NCBI GenBank assembly: GCA_018402135.1
Contig: JAGYJF010000002.1
Coordinates: 620,001-684,000, forward strand
Length of the DNA stretch: 64,000 bases
Reading direction: 5' to 3'
Source of the DNA: Flavobacteriaceae bacterium
GTDB lineage: Bacteria; Bacteroidota; Bacteroidia; Flavobacteriales; Flavobacteriaceae
The notes under the pieces were generated by a model. The model was not told where the DNA came from. It ran no database searches and was given only the letters and a program-made list of their open reading frames with translations. The position numbers were made by a program, and so were the translations under genes. Shown here in pieces: positions 1 to 7,133 of the stretch (position 1 is its first letter; each line of letters opens with the position of its first letter).

Positions 1-375
1 AGATTACAGTGTGCTTTTGTTGATACACCAGAAGTTGAAAAAGTTACGGATTTTATCGGATCACAAAAAGCCTATCCTGATGCCCATTTACTACCAGAAT
101 ATGTAGGAGAAGATAGTGGCACAAGTCTTGATATAGATATAGCCGATCGCGATCAATTATTTCGTGAGGCAGCAGAAGTTATAGTTACTGCCCAACAAGG
201 CTCGGCATCTTTATTACAGCGCAAGTTGAAATTAGGATATAACCGTGCAGGTAGAATTATAGACCAGTTAGAAGCTGCTGGAATCGTAGGTCCGTTTGAA
301 GGCAGTAAAGCCAGACAAGTTTTAATTACAGATTTAACAACATTACAACAATTTTTAGATAATGAAACAGCATAA
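1..375 (+). CDS. ftsK: DNA translocase FtsK, C-terminal part (5' end outside window)
   Basis: The first 124 codons are open from base 1 and end at TAA 373-375. The translation is the end of the RecA-like motor (near EYVGEDSG) followed by the winged-helix gamma domain; LLQRKLKLGYNRAGRIIDQL is the DNA-recognition helix region typical of FtsK/SpoIIIE. FtsK pumps chromosomal DNA toward dif at the septum and activates XerCD. The motor core and membrane segments lie upstream of the window. The next gene, lolA, starts 14 bp inside this one, so the two are probably co-transcribed and translationally coupled. Confidence 0.92.
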   Translation, partial: RLQCAFVDTPEVEKVTDFIGSQKAYPDAHLLPEYVGEDSGTSLDIDIADRDQLFREAAEVIVTAQQGSASLLQRKLKLGYNRAGRIIDQLEAAGIVGPFEGSKARQVLITDLTTLQQFLDNETA

Positions 376-1027
376 TATCATTTCAATCAAACTAGTTTTT
401 TTAAGCATTTTTATGCTTACATCGCTTTCAACATTTACTCAAAATGCCAATAAAGCTGAGGCCTTGCTTAACGAGGTAAGCGCCAAAATAAAAGCTTATA
501 AAAACATGTCTATTGACTTTAAATACGCCTTGGTGAATCAAAGCGAAAATATCAATCAAGAAACGCGCGGCACAGTGGTGATTGAAGGCGAAAAATATGT
601 TTTAAATATTTTGGGAGCTACCAGAATTTTCGATGGTAAAACACTATACACCATAAGTCCTGACGACGAAGAGGTGACGGTTTCTTCTAGCGATGCCGAG
701 AATGAAGGCACCATAACTCCCAACAAAATGCTGTCCTTTTACACCGATGGCTACACATATGCGATGGATATTGTTCAAAATGTTTTGGGCCGCAAAATTC
801 AATACGTAAAGCTTACCCCTATTGACAGTAAGTCGGAAATTAGTCATGTTTTATTAGGAATAGACGCCAATACCAAGCACATCTATAATTTAATAGAGGT
901 CGGCAAAAATAGCACACGCACTACTTTGACGATTAATTCGTTTAAAACAGATGAAACTTTATCAAAAAATATGTTTGCTTTTGACAAAGTTAAATATAAG
1001 GATTACTACATTAATAAAATTGACTAA
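362..1027 (+). CDS. lolA: LolA-like outer membrane lipoprotein carrier protein
   Basis: A 221-residue protein with an N-terminal signal peptide (hydrophobic stretch near residues 9-25, ending around TFTQ) and a LolA-type beta fold: NKAEALLNEVSAKIKAYKNM, then TRGTVVIEGEKYVL and FDGKTLYTI. LolA carries lipoproteins through the periplasm from the LolCDE exporter to the outer membrane. The ATG at 362 lies inside the ftsK 3' end, an arrangement that suggests coupling. An LptF/LptG-type permease follows 70 bp downstream, so the neighbourhood is envelope biogenesis. Bacteroidota LolA proteins are divergent in sequence; the assignment rests on the fold pattern and context. Confidence 0.85.
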   Translation: MKQHNIISIKLVFLSIFMLTSLSTFTQNANKAEALLNEVSAKIKAYKNMSIDFKYALVNQSENINQETRGTVVIEGEKYVLNILGATRIFDGKTLYTISPDDEEVTVSSSDAENEGTITPNKMLSFYTDGYTYAMDIVQNVLGRKIQYVKLTPIDSKSEISHVLLGIDANTKHIYNLIEVGKNSTRTTLTINSFKTDETLSKNMFAFDKVKYKDYYINKID

Positions 1028-1096
1028 GTGTTCCGAACAGCTATTTAGTTAGAAGCATATTTTAAACGATTTGAAGATTTATAATTCCATTCCAAA

Positions 1097-3070
1097 TTGA
1101 AAATACTAGATAGGTATATCTTAGTAACCTATTTGAAAACATTTACCAGTGTTTTCATTATTTTGATGTTCATTTTTGTGCTTCAAACTATTTGGCTGTA
1201 CATAACAGAACTTGCGGGTAAAGACCTTGACTTATTTATCGTAGGTAAATTTCTATTGTTTTTCGCCCCTAAAATGGTGCCTCTTGTGCTGCCCCTATCC
1301 GTTTTGCTAGCCTCTATTATGGTATTTGGCAATTTTGCAGAAAACTATGAGTTTGCTGCTATGAAATCTACTGGAATCTCATTGCAACGCGCCATGAGAA
1401 GTCTCACTTATTTTATCGTAATACTGGCAATTGGCGCTTTCTTTTTCGCTGATAAGGTAATGCCTTGGGCAGAGTACAACAGCTATAACCTACGCCGAAA
1501 CATCGCTAAGTTAAAACCAGCGATGGCCATAGCCTCAGGTCAATTTAATGAAATTGGAAATATCAATATTATTGTTGACAGTAAATCAGGTGACCGCGGT
1601 CAATATCTTGATAAGGTAGTTATCCATCAACAAAAAGCTTCTAAAAAAGGAAATTACACTGTAATAGTTTCTGAAAAAGGTGAATTGATAAGTAGCGAAG
1701 ATTCTAATATTCTGCAATTAGAACTTACCAATGGTCATTATTATGACGAGATTATCAATAATAAACCCGGTAATAAGCAAAATCAACCACATGCTAAAAG
1801 TTACTTCGACACCTACATTATTAACGTAGATTTAGAAGGCTTAAACAACGTAGATTTAGATGATAAGTCCTATTCAAATAGGTATAGTATGTTTGATATT
1901 AATGGATTGAGATATACAATTGACAGTTTATATATTGATAAAGAAAAGGACTATCAGTCATTAGCCAATACTTTATATAATCGGTCTACTATTGCAGCGC
2001 TTCCCACAAATATTAACCCTATTGAGGATTTAGAATATACTGGAAATATTTTGGATTTATTTGACAATAAACAGCGCATCCAAATATTAAATTTAGCAGA
2101 TAATACCATAAATACTTCCAAACAAATATTAGAAAGTACTGGTAAAACCTTTAAAAATAAAAACGCTTGGTTAAACGACCACATTGTAGCCTTAAATCAA
2201 AAATATGTTATTGGTTTCGCTTGTATCATTCTGTTTTTTGTGGGGGCACCTTTAGGAGCATTGATTAGAAAAGGCGGTCTGGGACTGCCTATGGTAATTG
2301 CCGTTGTTTTGTTTTTAACCTATCATTTTTTAGGAATTTTTGCAGTTAACAGTGGTAAAAATGATGTTATAAATCCAGCCTTTGCAACATGGGTTTCAAC
2401 ACTAGTGATGCTGCCGTTAAGTATTTATCTTACCTCACGAGCTACCAAAGACAGAGGCTTATTTGATTTAGGTGGCGTTTTAGAACCTTTGAAGAAATTA
2501 ATACCTTTTAAAAATAATTTCGATAATCTAGCCGTTGAAGGTGAAAATCTAAATTTCCTGAAAAATTACAATGCGAATCAATTAGTTGAAATAATTGAAG
2601 ATGACGATACCACCACTACATCTGATAAAAAACGAATTGCATTGAGCCTTTTAGAATTAAAGACTGAAGCTTTTGAAAATTTTAAAGCCAAGCTTTTAAA
2701 AACTAATGAAAATTTTAAAACGTCTAGTTTTTTGATTAATCAATATTTCGATTACGTAAAACCTGCATTAACGGGTTATATCACAGGATTAATTTTAATT
2801 TTACTTCATTTCGTTTTTAAAAATAACAAATTACCTCAAATAGCTGAAGTGTCCTTAATTCTGGGAATCGTGGCGCTCGGTATTTTCGTATTGTATTATG
2901 TGATTTCAAACGTATACTATATTCGCTATTACAAGCAAATTCAACATAGAAATAGTGTTAATATTATTTCACTAATATTTGGACTTCCCTTCTTCCCTAT
3001 TGCGTTGTTTTTTAACAACCATAAAGTTAAAACCGACTACAACCGATACCTTATAAAAAGTTTAAAATAA
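1097..3070 (+). CDS. LptF/LptG (YjgP/YjgQ) family permease with C-terminal extension
   Basis: A 657-residue membrane protein. The N-terminal part (MKILDRYILVTYLKTF and transmembrane segments to about residue 120) and a second membrane block near residues 370-450 (GFACIILFFVGAPLGALIRK) are the LptF/LptG signature. These permeases extract lipopolysaccharide from the inner membrane with the LptB ATPase. The start is TTG at 1097; no ATG fits the conserved N-terminus. The protein runs about 200 residues past the usual permease end: an acidic linker, a helical stretch and about three more hydrophobic segments (near 573-590, 597-617 and 636-650). Follows lolA in the same direction. Which of LptF or LptG it represents cannot be told from sequence alone. 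Confidence 0.85.
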   Translation: MKILDRYILVTYLKTFTSVFIILMFIFVLQTIWLYITELAGKDLDLFIVGKFLLFFAPKMVPLVLPLSVLLASIMVFGNFAENYEFAAMKSTGISLQRAMRSLTYFIVILAIGAFFFADKVMPWAEYNSYNLRRNIAKLKPAMAIASGQFNEIGNINIIVDSKSGDRGQYLDKVVIHQQKASKKGNYTVIVSEKGELISSEDSNILQLELTNGHYYDEIINNKPGNKQNQPHAKSYFDTYIINVDLEGLNNVDLDDKSYSNRYSMFDINGLRYTIDSLYIDKEKDYQSLANTLYNRSTIAALPTNINPIEDLEYTGNILDLFDNKQRIQILNLADNTINTSKQILESTGKTFKNKNAWLNDHIVALNQKYVIGFACIILFFVGAPLGALIRKGGLGLPMVIAVVLFLTYHFLGIFAVNSGKNDVINPAFATWVSTLVMLPLSIYLTSRATKDRGLFDLGGVLEPLKKLIPFKNNFDNLAVEGENLNFLKNYNANQLVEIIEDDDTTTTSDKKRIALSLLELKTEAFENFKAKLLKTNENFKTSSFLINQYFDYVKPALTGYITGLILILLHFVFKNNKLPQIAEVSLILGIVALGIFVLYYVISNVYYIRYYKQIQHRNSVNIISLIFGLPFFPIALFFNNHKVKTDYNRYLIKSLK

Positions 3071-3074
3071 GCGG

Positions 3075-3082
3075 TATCTTTG
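3075..3082 (+). promoter_or_regulatory. Bacteroidota -7 promoter element upstream of ribBA
   Basis: TATCTTTG matches the TAnnTTTG -7 consensus of the Bacteroidota primary sigma factor and lies 18 bp before the ribBA ATG. No good TTG -33 box is visible at the usual spacing, so this is a half-match. The implied leader would be only about 10 nt. No FMN riboswitch fits in the short gap. Confidence 0.4.
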
Positions 3083-3099
3083 CACCATATTTTTAAAAG

Positions 3100-4248
3100 A
3101 TGAACACCAGTCTATACATGCCCAAAACAGCCTTAAATACTATAAAAGACGCCATTGAAGCCATAAAAAAGGGTGAAGTTATCATAGTAGTTGACGATGA
3201 AAATCGCGAAAATGAAGGTGACTTCCTTGCTGCTGCAGAAACGGTTACACCAGAGATGATTAATTTTATGGCCATGCATGGACGTGGACTTATTTGTGCA
3301 CCGCTTTCAGAAAAACGCTGTAAAGAATTAGACTTACACATGATGGTGCACAACAACACCGACCCTTTGGAAACCGCCTTTACGGTTTCGGTTGATTTAC
3401 GTGGCAATGGTGTTACCACAGGTATTTCGGCATCAGACAGGGCAAAAACCATAAAAGCACTTATCGATGACCACACCAAACCCTTTGAATTAGCGCGGCC
3501 AGGACATATTTTTCCATTAGTTGCCAAAGATGGCGGTGTTTTAAGAAGAACCGGTCATACCGAAGCTGCCATCGACTTTGCAAGACTAGCAGGCTTCAAA
3601 CCGGCGGGTGTAATTGTGGAAATCATGAATGAAGATGGCACCATGGCGAGACTTCCGCAATTGATGCAAGTCGCTAAAAAATTCGATTTGAAAATTGTTT
3701 CTATCGAAGATTTAGTGGCGTACCGTATGCAGCACGATAGTTTGATTGAGAAAAAGGAAGATTTTAATTTAGAAACGCGCTTTGGAAATTTCCGTTTGCG
3801 CGCCTACCAACAAACCACTAACAATCAGGTGCATATTGCCTTATCTAAAGGTGAATGGACCATGAATGAGCCTGTACTTACCAGAGTAAACGCCACCTTG
3901 GTTAATAATGATATTTTAGGAACGCTCACCAATAACGCTGAGCAAAAGCTGGATGACATGTTTCGCGTGATAAATGAGGCTGGTAAAGGTGCTATTATTT
4001 TCATTAATCAACAGGCCCAATCTATGAACTTATTAAAACGTCTCAATCAGTTGAAAGAAGAACAAGTTGAAGGCAAAATTGTAAAAGCTCCACGCATAGA
4101 AATGGATCATAAAGACTTTGGTATTGGCGCTCAAATTCTGCACGACCTCAACATTCACAAATTAAGGCTAATCTCCAACTCACAACAAACCAAGCGTGTG
4201 GGTATGATTGGGTATGGATTGGAGATTGTTGATTATGTGGGTTATTAA
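3100..4248 (+). CDS. ribB: RibBA-like: active DHBP synthase fused to a degenerate GTP cyclohydrolase II domain
   Basis: 382 residues. The N-terminal half is 3,4-dihydroxy-2-butanone-4-phosphate synthase, which makes the four-carbon precursor of riboflavin from ribulose 5-phosphate: DDENRENEGDF (residues 32-42), TGISASDRAKT and RRTGHTEAAIDFARLAG are all intact. The C-terminal half, from about residue 212, aligns with GTP cyclohydrolase II but lacks its chemistry. The three zinc cysteines of E. coli RibA (in ECLTGD and RCDCG) are Thr, Thr and Asn here, and the RQEGRxIGL active-site segment reads NQQAQSMNL. I infer that only the RibB activity remains, as in the known RibBX variants, and that a separate GTP cyclohydrolase exists elsewhere. 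A second in-frame ATG occurs at codon 7. Confidence 0.9.
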   Translation: MNTSLYMPKTALNTIKDAIEAIKKGEVIIVVDDENRENEGDFLAAAETVTPEMINFMAMHGRGLICAPLSEKRCKELDLHMMVHNNTDPLETAFTVSVDLRGNGVTTGISASDRAKTIKALIDDHTKPFELARPGHIFPLVAKDGGVLRRTGHTEAAIDFARLAGFKPAGVIVEIMNEDGTMARLPQLMQVAKKFDLKIVSIEDLVAYRMQHDSLIEKKEDFNLETRFGNFRLRAYQQTTNNQVHIALSKGEWTMNEPVLTRVNATLVNNDILGTLTNNAEQKLDDMFRVINEAGKGAIIFINQQAQSMNLLKRLNQLKEEQVEGKIVKAPRIEMDHKDFGIGAQILHDLNIHKLRLISNSQQTKRVGMIGYGLEIVDYVGY

Positions 4249-5438
4249 ATTGAACTTTTAATAATTTCGGCCATTTTCTCAGCACGTTCTTGTACTTGAG
4301 TGTTTGTCCAACCTAATTTTATCAAACAAGACAAATTTCTTCCGATGTAATGATCAGACTGTTTAAAATCTTGTTGGTTCAATTTGGCCAAACCAGCTTT
4401 TAGTTCAACTGATAATGGAAATAAACTTTTCGCTTCCAACAAATGCTGCCATTTGCGCACATAATGCCAGTTATTATCGTAGTAATGAAAACAAGCATCA
4501 ATGCCTTCAGCTTTAAACGCCGCAGCGACTTGCCTTGTGGTTTCTAAACTCGGTAAGAAAAAATTGACAAAGGCATAACTTTCAACGCCGCCTTCAGGAA
4601 CGGTTCTAAAAACTACTTCGGGGATTTTAGACAGCTCATTTCTAATGATGGTATAGTGCTTTTTTTGGAGTCCGATAAATTCGTCAAATCTTTTAATTTG
4701 TGCCAGGCCAACGGCAGCGTTCAATTCTGAAATACGATAATTATAACCCAAAAACGGATGTGCTTCAGCACCTCTATCGTTGCCAATATGATCGTGACCA
4801 TGATCGGAATAATGGTCGGCTGCTTTGGCAAAATCCGGGTTATTAGTGATAACGGCGCCACCTTCGCCACAGGTAAAGGTCTTTACAAAATCGAATGAAA
4901 AAGTCCCAGCATCACCAATGCTTCCTAAGGGTTTACCATGATAAGTTCCGCCAATAGCCTGGCAGGCATCTTCCACTAATAGGAGTTGATGCTCTTTACA
5001 AATAATTTGTAAGGCATTTAAATTTGCCATACTCCCGCACATGTGCACAGGCATGATGGCTTTTGTTTTTGGCGTGATGGCTTTCTTAACAGCTTCAATA
5101 TCTAAAGTCAACGTATCGTCAATATCCACCAAAACAGGAATAGCGCCTAAAGCAATCACGGCTTCAAAACTGGCTACGAAAGTGAAACATGGCATAATAA
5201 CCTCATCACCAGCACCAACACCCGAAATTGCTAAGGCCACTGTAACCGCTGCGGTACCGCTAGACAGTACTTGGGCATGTTTTACTTTAAATTGATCTTG
5301 TAGCGCCGTTTCTAATTCCTTTGCCTTCCAATGGCCATTGCGCATACCGTCAAAACCATAGCGCATCAGTACACCATTGTTTAGCACGTCGTTTACCTCA
5401 TGTCGTTCTTGATCACCAAATAATTCAAATCCTGGCAT
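4245..5438 (-). CDS. DegT/DnrJ/EryC1/StrS family PLP-dependent aminotransferase
   Basis: 397 residues. A fold-type I aminotransferase: VEDACQA carries the PLP-binding Asp (D157), the Schiff-base lysine is K186 in FDFVKTFTCGEGGA, and SSGTAAVTVAL binds phosphate. The family usually transaminates nucleotide-linked keto-sugars for O-antigen or glycan precursors. Here no sugar nucleotide genes adjoin, so the substrate is unknown. Convergent with ribBA; the two coding ends overlap by 4 bp. The nitroreductase gene lies upstream on the same strand, 32 bp away, so the pair may be one transcript. Confidence 0.88.
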   Translation of the reverse strand: MPGFELFGDQERHEVNDVLNNGVLMRYGFDGMRNGHWKAKELETALQDQFKVKHAQVLSSGTAAVTVALAISGVGAGDEVIMPCFTFVASFEAVIALGAIPVLVDIDDTLTLDIEAVKKAITPKTKAIMPVHMCGSMANLNALQIICKEHQLLLVEDACQAIGGTYHGKPLGSIGDAGTFSFDFVKTFTCGEGGAVITNNPDFAKAADHYSDHGHDHIGNDRGAEAHPFLGYNYRISELNAAVGLAQIKRFDEFIGLQKKHYTIIRNELSKIPEVVFRTVPEGGVESYAFVNFFLPSLETTRQVAAAFKAEGIDACFHYYDNNWHYVRKWQHLLEAKSLFPLSVELKAGLAKLNQQDFKQSDHYIGRNLSCLIKLGWTNTQVQERAEKMAEIIKSSI

Positions 5439-5470
5439 AGTAAAAATTTAGAAGCTAAAGGTAATAATAA

Positions 5471-6118
5471 TTATAGGCTTATAACAACCTCATCAATGGG
5501 TTTACGCACTTTTTTAAAGGATGAAAACATATCGTCGTCTGCTCTAAAACCAACAGGTAATAATAAAACCGACGTTAAATTGTGTGCTTTTAAATTTAGC
5601 ACTTCATCTACTTTTTCTGGCATAAAACCTTCCATTGGGCAGCTGTCGATGTTTTCTATCGCGCAAACCGTCATTAAATTACCAAGAGCGATGTAAGTTT
5701 GTCTAATAGCCCATTCCCGCTTTGTAGCATGTTGCATATTGCCAATGGTAGATTTTAATTGATTTCGGAATGGTATTAATACATTTTCTGGGGTGTTTCT
5801 TATGGTTTGAACAGCATCAAAATAATCATCAACATCGGTCTCTGAAATGTCGTTCTGAATGCATAAAACCAGCACATGAGAAGCTTGTACCACTTGCTTT
5901 TGAAAATAGGCTGAGGATAACAAACTGTCCTTTAATTCTTGATTCGCCACCACAACCAACTTCATAGTTTGCAAACCATACGAAGTCGCCGTTAAATTAA
6001 ACGCTTGAATAAGTACATTTAATTGTTTGTCACTTAACTTTTTATCGGAGTTAAATTTTTTAGTAGCATAGCGCCACTGAAGTTTTTCTAATATTTCCAA
6101 AATCAATTTTTTTTGCAA
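5471..6118 (-). CDS. Nitroreductase-family NAD(P)H-dependent oxidoreductase
   Basis: 215 residues of the NfsB/nitroreductase fold, a flavin (FMN) enzyme acting as a dimer. WRYATKKFNSDKKLS near residue 15 is the FMN-binding start of the family, SYGLQTMKLVVV follows, and the C-terminal region SCPMEGFMPEKVDEVLNLK is characteristic. It would reduce quinones, nitro compounds or similar acceptors in the cytosol; the physiological substrate is not known. The start fits the family without a signal peptide. The 5' end faces the tRNA-Ser locus across a 120-bp gap before that locus's promoter. Confidence 0.88.
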   Translation of the reverse strand: MQKKLILEILEKLQWRYATKKFNSDKKLSDKQLNVLIQAFNLTATSYGLQTMKLVVVANQELKDSLLSSAYFQKQVVQASHVLVLCIQNDISETDVDDYFDAVQTIRNTPENVLIPFRNQLKSTIGNMQHATKREWAIRQTYIALGNLMTVCAIENIDSCPMEGFMPEKVDEVLNLKAHNLTSVLLLPVGFRADDDMFSSFKKVRKPIDEVVISL

Positions 6119-6242
6119 AGTTACAATTAGAACCGTAAAAAATTGAATCTCAAGATTGATTTATTAAAATTCTAACAGCTCACCTACTGACTAATGCCCA
6201 CTTCAACTTTAAAAAAACATTTTAATTTTTTAATCTATTTTA

Positions 6243-6273
6243 TTTGATAGATATAAAAAGGGGATTATATTTG
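6243..6273 (+). promoter_or_regulatory. Consensus Bacteroidota promoter of the tRNA-Ser transcript
   Basis: TTTG at 6243-6246, a spacer of exactly 19 nt, then TATATTTG at 6266-6273. This is a perfect fit to the Bacteroidota sigma consensus TTTG-N19-TAnnTTTG. The predicted start near 6280 lies about 120 nt before the mature tRNA, so the precursor would include the broken tRNA-like fragment at 6336-6400. Confidence 0.7.
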
Positions 6274-6335
6274 CACCCGCTTATGCACGCACGACCGATG
6301 CTTAGGCTTCAGTAGGCAAGTCTATTGATTATTAT

Positions 6336-6400
6336 GGTGAAATGGCAGTCCCGATAGCTATCGGGAGGTCGAATGCGAGAAATCGCACTCCAAAAAACTG
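6336..6400 (+). pseudogene. Broken tRNA-Ser-like fragment
   Basis: GGTGAAATGGCAG (6336-6348) and GGTCGAATGCG (6367-6377) resemble the 5' half of the true tRNA-Ser at 6401 (GGAGAAATGGCAG...GGTCGAATGCGG). The two pieces are separated by an 18-bp palindrome at 6349-6366, and the sequence after GAATGCG no longer forms an anticodon arm or 3' half. It abuts the intact tRNA. It is read here as a partial duplicate of the tRNA 5' half invaded by a palindromic element; a leader with chance similarity is less likely given two matched blocks in the right order. Confidence 0.6.
6349..6366. repeat. 18-bp perfect palindrome (TCCCGATAGCTATCGGGA)
   Basis: A perfect inverted repeat that would form a 9-bp stem or cruciform. 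It sits in the D-arm position of the broken tRNA-Ser fragment. From memory, this or a very similar palindrome recurs in intergenic DNA of flavobacterial genomes, but I see only this one copy in the window. Confidence 0.7.
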
Positions 6401-6485
6401 GGAGAAATGGCAGAGCGGTCGAATGCGGCAGTCTTGAAAACTGTTGAGGGTCACACCTCCGGGGGTTCGAATCCCTCTTTCTCCG
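6401..6485 (+). tRNA. tRNA-Ser (anticodon TGA)
   Basis: Acceptor arms GGAGAAA (6401-6407) and TTTCTCC (6478-6484) pair fully, followed by the discriminator G. The anticodon arm is GCAGT-CTTGAAA-ACTGT with anticodon TGA at 6435-6437, reading UCN serine codons. A long variable arm and the T-arm GGGGGTTCGAATCCC are present, as expected for a class II tRNA. CCA is not encoded. It is preceded by a strong promoter and followed by terminator-bearing repeats. Confidence 0.96.
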
Positions 6486-6486
6486 C

Positions 6487-6657
6487 TTAGAGCAAAGCTC
6501 AATATCTGATAAGATATTGGGCTTTTGTTTTTTAGGAATGTTGGAAACGCAGTTTTCAAAAATGGATAAAAAACAAAAGCCAAAATACTGCGAAAGCAGT
6601 TTTAAGCTTTATTATCAGGAGCGTGTGAACATGGGAAATTTAATCCTCTTTCTCCGC
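6487..6657 (+). repeat. 171-bp tandem repeat, copy 1
   Basis: Directly follows the tRNA. It ends with CCTCTTTCTCCGC, the same bases as the tRNA 3' end plus one. Copy 2 follows at exactly 171 bp with only about two differences (GCGAAAGCAG versus GCGAAAACAG, and AGGAGC versus AGGTGC). Inside are a terminator hairpin, a 15-bp inverted repeat (6520-6534 with 6567-6581), and a small GAAA-loop hairpin CTGCGAAAGCAG. The unit has no clear gene; its length is a multiple of three, so an open frame runs through by chance. Confidence 0.92.
6494..6534 (+). terminator. Rho-independent terminator in repeat copy 1
   Basis: AAAGCTCAATATC (6494-6506) pairs with GATATTGGGCTTT (6513-6525) through a TGATAA loop, a 13-bp stem with one G-U pair, followed by TGTTTTTTA. 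It lies 9 nt after the tRNA, so it ends the tRNA-Ser transcript. Confidence 0.8.
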
Positions 6658-6828
6658 TTAGAGCAAAGCTCAATATCTGATAAGATATTGGGCTTTTGTT
6701 TTTTAGGAATGTTGGAAACGCAGTTTTCAAAAATGGATAAAAAACAAAAGCCAAAATACTGCGAAAACAGTTTTAAGCTTTATTATCAGGTGCGTGTGAA
6801 CATGGGAAATTTAATCCTCTTTCTCCGC
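6658..6828 (+). repeat. 171-bp tandem repeat, copy 2
   Basis: Second unit, again ending with the tRNA-3'-end sequence CCTCTTTCTCCGC at 6816-6828. Near-identity to copy 1 implies a recent duplication or ongoing homogenisation. One of the differences breaks the GAAA-loop hairpin stem (CTGC/ACAG in place of CTGC/GCAG). Confidence 0.92.
6665..6705 (+). terminator. Duplicate terminator in repeat copy 2
   Basis: The same 13-bp stem and T-tract as at 6494-6534, displaced by 171 bp. It is probably redundant because the first copy already ends the tRNA transcript. Confidence 0.65.
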
Positions 6829-7133
6829 AAATGAAGCCATACCAAAAGTTATGATGGGCTTTAATTTTTAGACCTTCCCATCTTTTTCCTATGACCAATA
6901 TCATTTCATTTAAGTCTCATTATCAATAGGTTTACATCATCTAATTTTTAAAAATATAATCATAAAAAACTATACTAACTCTCAATAATTTGAACACTCT
7001 CTTTTAGTGGTAGTTATTAATTTCAAGCTTAAGAGAATTGATGCAGTCGAGTTTATGATTTTTAGTTATGAGAGTGCTAAGGGATGTTATTACTCATTCC
7101 CAAATGTAGTTTATAATTTAAATATCAACCATT
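6829..7133. other. Intergenic gap before the P-type ATPase
   Basis: About 305 AT-rich bases. Near 6833-6868 a weak GAAGCC...GGGCTT hairpin followed by TTTAATTTTT could be a further terminator. No integrase, tRNA, further copy of the 171-bp unit or convincing promoter is visible. Confidence 0.5.

Noticed and set aside
3093-3527. Minus-strand open frame over ribBA
   Set aside because: Antisense to conserved DHBP synthase sequence and low-complexity Ser-rich, as expected for a shadow frame.
6332-6583. Minus-strand open frame across the tRNA-Ser
   Set aside because: It is the antisense of the tRNA gene; peptides containing GERGIRTPGG are a well-known false annotation of tRNA-Ser antisense.
6517-6834. 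An open frame of 105 codons made of two 57-residue repeats after the tRNA
   Set aside because: It is the 171-bp tandem repeat read in one frame; the unit length is a multiple of three so no stop intervenes. It starts at a TTG inside a terminator stem and has no known match or coding bias.
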